A stretch of 64,000 nt of DNA from Paramecium sonneborni (Eukaryota > Ciliophora > Oligohymenophorea > Peniculida > Parameciidae). Positions 60,701 to 64,000 of the stretch are shown here, piece by piece. The position numbers were made by a program, and so were the translations under genes. Location: positions 103,812-167,811 of the forward strand of contig CAJJDN010000179.1 of the NCBI GenBank assembly GCA_905182985.1, read 5' to 3'. The notes under the pieces were generated by a model, which saw nothing but the letters and a program-made list of their open reading frames with translations, was not told where the DNA came from and made no database searches. Position 1 is the stretch's first letter. Each line of letters begins with the position of its first letter.

Positions 60701-62340
60701 CTTTTTTACTGAAGATTAACGAGATTTACAATAAGATTAAGGATTTTATTATTTATTCAGGAAAGAAAACATTAAACACAATTAAATCAATTTGGATATT
60801 TTTTAAAGACAAAGTTCTAATAAAATTGAAAGTAATAATAGTGAATTATTGTTGCAGTACATTAAAACTATTTTTGCTTCTATGGAATGGAATAAAAAAG
60901 CTTTTCCTTAAAGTCAAATAATTATTTTATAAAATCAGAGCTTAATTTGCAAAGATATTTGAGAAGTTATATATTATAATGTAAAATATCCTATAAATAA
61001 TTAAAATTTTGGCAAAGAAAATGTATTATTAAACTAATTACTTATGCAATAAAATTTATAATATAGCAAAGTATTGCATATTTAAAATTATGACGTTTAT
61101 TATATTTGTCTAACATTAAATAAACTTAGGTGTTCAAATGTTTAAAGGTTTTATGCTATATTTATTTAAATTGATACTGAAATTAATAAAATAGATAGTA
61201 GAATTATAATGTAAGATCATTTTAAAATTCATTCTGGCATTAGAAATATTGAGTCCTATTTTTTGTTTGATAGATTAAATATTAGATATGGTTTATTTTA
61301 TTTTTTCTGAACCCATTTTACTATTCAACAAAATAATTGAATAAGGAATAGATTTGTTTATTTATACAATTCTTAATAAGTTTTATATTGGTATAAAGTT
61401 ACTTTCTGAAAAATTAATATAATTCCTCCTTAAACTGGAAAGATTTATAGGAATAATTATTAAATAAGCTAAAAAAATCACGAAGATAATATATTAAAAA
61501 TTAATAAATCCTATTGTGAAAATAGTGATTTGTTATTATAAAGTTATAATGAAAGCATTAAAATTTATAGTCTAAGAATTAAAGAATCTTAAAGACATGA
61601 TAAAATATAATTATATACTACCGATTAGGGCAAGCATAAGATTGTTTGGAGTTAAAATAAAAGAAAGTTTAATAAAAATAACATAATATGTTATATAAAT
61701 AATGAAATATGGAGTTAATTAGTTAAAATTAGCATTAATATTTTTGAAAGACTAGATATCTGCTATAAAAAAATCAATAGCCAATCTTATAAACTAGTTC
61801 TTGTAGATTACTAAAAGAGTTATTTTTTAGTAGATTAAATTTGTTTATGGGATTTTGATTGATTCTTTAAAATAATTTAAGTAATAGATTATCTTAATGT
61901 TCAAATCCTTAAAAAAAATGATTTATAATTTCAATTAAGCTTTTAGAGAAATAACTGTAGCTCAATACAAAATAATACTAAGTTAATTTAAAATAATTTT
62001 AGCTTAATTAAAATTAATTAAAGAGACTATAAAGTCATTATTTAAGGAATATAAAAATTAGGTAAAGTAATCAATGATTGAATAGTTAAAAGCTATTAAA
62101 ATAATTATTAAAGATCTTTATCATTAATAAAAATAGAGCTTAATTTAATTAAAAATGTAGATGATTTAATAAAAGGCTTAAATAAAGCAATTTGTTATTT
62201 AATAGAAATAAGCAACTGCTAATTAATTAAGAATAATTAAATAGAATATTAAAATGTAAAGTATTTAAGTAAAAGACAGTATTGTTATATTAAAAAATGA
62301 TTTAAAATATTCATTTGTAACAATGTTTAAAAGAAATTGA
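57748..62340 (+). CDS. 1,530-residue protein built from 132-aa repeats (novel family)
   Basis: One uninterrupted TGA-free frame of 1,531 codons, with no intron needed. An acidic/polar N-terminus leads to a hydrophobic span (INLILFAFLLPCMIIFELAMG). Then follow Ile/Leu/Phe/Lys-rich amphipathic helices with almost no Pro and little Gly. Residues about 250-890 are five copies of a 132-residue unit containing LILNYLKTIFLQLKESIEF, IRLLQFKKFTIAQIKVFNI and IVYNAIKSSIVYMKDK. Before the array (MKLLQYTRFTIDQIKFLIIK) and after it (FILNFLQTIFLQIQESVKFC) lie diverged versions, so the whole protein probably grew from this unit. The C-terminal 250 residues become Gln/Lys-rich. The periodic amphipathic pattern suggests lipid-surface binding or a long helical spacer. 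I know no named family. Confidence 0.8.
58498..60417 (+). repeat. 396-bp in-frame tandem repeat, about 4.85 copies
   Basis: The marker TCATATCAAAGAATAATTAA recurs at 58516, 58912, 59308, 59704 and 60100, an exact period of 396 (132 codons). By eye, copies 2-5 show no differences, copy 1 differs at a few positions (e.g. CTAATGTAG versus CCAATTTAG), and the last copy diverges after 60417. The lack of silent differences means recent expansion or ongoing homogenisation. Confidence 0.95.
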
Positions 62341-62459
62341 TGCTAATTAAAATGATCTATCTCTTTTTCATATTGATTTAAATAAATAAATTATTATTAT
62401 TTTTTTTTCAAAGTATCTATAAAATTGATAATGAGGTATAAGATACAAATTTAGACCAA

Positions 62460-63520
62460 TCATTTTTTTTATTTAATATCGTTGGTAATTTAAGAATCAA
62501 ATTATAGTTTAAGTTTTTTAATTTTATCTTCTAATAACTTTTTATCAGCTTCTTTTTTGTTTTATAATCTTTATTTAATTAAGACTTCTAAATAAAATTT
62601 TCTAAGTTGAGAGTATAAGGCTTCTAATTCTTGATTTAAGACTAATTTAGATTAAGGAATGATTTCTTTTAATTATTTATCTAATTTATCATTAATTGAA
62701 CTAGGGATAGGTAGAGCTTCATTAATCCATTTATTTCTCAAAAAGACAATATGTTATTGTGTTTTATTTTTGATATCTTCATTTTTGTTTCCAACTTCCA
62801 AAATAATTTATAATCTAGTTTCATCTATTTCCTATATATATGTATATTATAAAAAATTACATCTGTTTCTTAAGCACTACCTATACATCTAGTAATAGTA
62901 CGATGTTCTTTTTCTTATTTTTTGATTTATAAGTCTAATTTTCTAAGATCTTCTTATATTTTTTTTTCGTTATCGCAAATGAGTTTTGTTCTTTTTAAAT
63001 ATTTATCCATTTCCATATTTCTAAATCTATCATATTCTTCATCATAAACATAATTATATAATTGATGTGATGAATGATTCCTTTTTTATAAGATTTCCCT
63101 CATAACACTATAATATCTATCTTTTAATTAATAGATATCCCTATTCTTATTGGGATATTGATATCTATCATGTAGAATGATAAAGTTATAATTAAAATGC
63201 CTTAATTCTTAAAATAAATATTTTGTTTCTTCATAATCCCAATTTTCATCAACCATAATATCATTTTCTGTAAATTCAATTATTTCAGGTTCAATATTAA
63301 ACTTTTCACCTGGAAATAGTTTACCTTTTTCTTATTCAGGTACCCAAGCATTAATTCTTTTGATTAGTAAATTATTTAATAATATTTCTTCTTAAGCCCA
63401 TTTTTAATGATTGAGTGTTTTTTATTAAGTAATGAGACCTACAGGATAGATTCCACCAGTTAAATTTAGTACTTCTTTATCTACATGAACATTAAGTTTT
63501 CTGATTTCTTTTTTATTCAT
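62460..63520 (-). CDS. DMAP1: DMAP1/Swc4 homologue (SWR1/NuA4 chromatin complex subunit)
   Basis: 343 aa; intron 62832-62860. The diagnostic block is the SANT-like region NWDYEETKYLFQELRHFNYN, FIILHDRYQYPNKNRDIYQL and KDRYYSVMREIL, which matches the DMAP1/Swc4/Eaf2 signature (W-x-x-EET..LF..C..FDLRF..I.DRY..R..EDLKERYY). It is followed by YDRFRNMEMDKYLKRTK and a coiled coil (LRKLDLQIKKQEKEHRT), as in the family. DMAP1 links histone H2A.Z exchange (SWR1/SRCAP) and NuA4 acetylation. The C-terminal Lys-rich helix is typical. Divergent from the next gene by only 10 bp. Confidence 0.9.
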
Positions 63521-63530
63521 ATTTTAAAAT

Positions 63531-63794
63531 ATGATTATTTATATTGTTTGTATTTAAAATTATAATTATAATGTGAGCAATAAAAAAATTAAATTGAATT
63601 TTCACATTAGACCATGGATTTGTAAAGAAAACGAGTATGGAGCTACTAATATTCCAATTTTAGTTGAAGGAAATAAAAAGAGAAAAGAAGTATGCTAGAA
63701 AATGAAGGGTATATTTGGGGAAAATAAAGATCATATTAATAGATTGAAGTTTCTAGAATAATATAGAGTAAATAATATTTAAAGTAATAAATGA
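63531..63794 (+). CDS. Small hypothetical protein
   Basis: 87 aa, single exon from ATG 63531. Residues 25-70 (FHIRPWICKENEYGATNIPIL..) read as protein; the N-terminal 20 residues are Tyr/Asn/Ile-rich and the true start could be different. No family recognised. The ATG lies 10 bp from that of DMAP1 on the other strand. Confidence 0.45.
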
Positions 63795-63852
63795 CATTTT
63801 TACTTAAAAATAATGAATAAAACTTTATATATATATATATTATATAAATTTC

Positions 63853-64000
63853 ATGTAGAACAATAATAATAAATAAGTTCGAGAATCTTGGAAAATGTCA
63901 TTAATAAATAAATTTGGTTTAAGTGAGGTGATTGAACATAATCTCATTTTTTAACCTCCAAAACCAACTTATCAAATAAAAAATTGTTTAGAGACTAATG
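63853..64000 (+). CDS. 5' part of a probable alpha/beta hydrolase
   Basis: Starts at ATG 63853 and is still open at the end of the window (49 codons). After an Asn-rich N-terminus it reads FGLSEVIEHNLIFQPPKPTYQ. The FxPP-PTY element close to the N-terminus is typical of ABHD17/ABHD13-like serine hydrolases, in which the catalytic domain begins just after it. No catalytic residue is yet in view, so the call is tentative. Confidence 0.45.

Noticed and set aside
57748..62340. Reading the repeat region as non-coding satellite or as a CRISPR-like array
   Set aside because: The unit is 396 bp without spacers, the whole 4.6 kb lacks TGA in one frame, and flanking diverged units conserve protein pattern; a satellite would not keep a frame.

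Overview
The window reads as macronuclear (somatic) DNA of a ciliate very close to Paramecium. Long conserved proteins are continuous only if TAA and TAG are read as glutamine and TGA is the sole stop. The DNA is very AT-rich. Genes are interrupted by tiny introns of about 20-34 nt that start GT (usually GTA) and end AG (usually TAG), and neighbouring genes are often separated by only tens of bases. Nothing bacterial was found: no operons, no ribosome binding sites, no CRISPR, no IS elements. I saw no convincing tRNA or rRNA gene. All coding calls below use the ciliate code, with introns inferred by eye from GT..AG boundaries that restore frame.

Layout. 1-12 kb: the end of a RING-finger protein, an NSUN2/Trm4-type tRNA m5C methyltransferase, a small MG-x-x-C (putatively acylated) protein, three cysteine-rich secreted proteins of the Paramecium surface-antigen style, a glycine-tract protein and a HEATR6-like HEAT protein that contains a +1 frame break at AAA-TGA. 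12.9-20 kb: a large secreted/membrane-anchored protein and a small Cys-tailed protein. Both are affected by two single-N joints, each flanked by direct repeats (1,112 bp and 1,081 bp, equal within a visual comparison), almost certainly unmerged contig overlaps. 20-22 kb: a decayed VPS4 AAA-ATPase pseudogene that has lost its P-loop. 22-28.5 kb: ankyrin/zinc protein, AP-2 sigma, Aurora kinase and several hypotheticals. 28.5-36.4 kb: a 1,182-aa unknown protein, a WD40 protein, a NUDT14-type Nudix hydrolase and an AGC-family pseudokinase with an MGNFCS N-terminus. 36.9-49 kb: a multipass membrane protein, another MG-x-x-C protein carrying a PP1-type docking motif, a cyclin, a serine carboxypeptidase, a SETD6/LSMT-type SET methyltransferase and a Myb protein. 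49-57 kb: a pecanex homologue, a stomatin/SPFH protein, mitochondrial EF-G2, a 39-bp tandem repeat and a second Myb paralogue. 57.7-64 kb: a 1,530-aa protein built on 132-residue repeats, a DMAP1 homologue, a small hypothetical and the start of a probable alpha/beta hydrolase.

The genes do not form one pathway. They are an ordinary dense eukaryotic mix: trafficking (AP-2, the VPS4 remnant), cell cycle (Aurora, cyclin), chromatin (DMAP1, SET, Myb), mitochondrial translation (GFM2) and membrane/surface proteins. The least conventional object is the 57.7-62.3 kb repeat gene: five nearly identical 396-bp in-frame units inside an older, diverged array. Next come the AGC pseudokinase and the AAA-TGA frame break in the HEAT gene.
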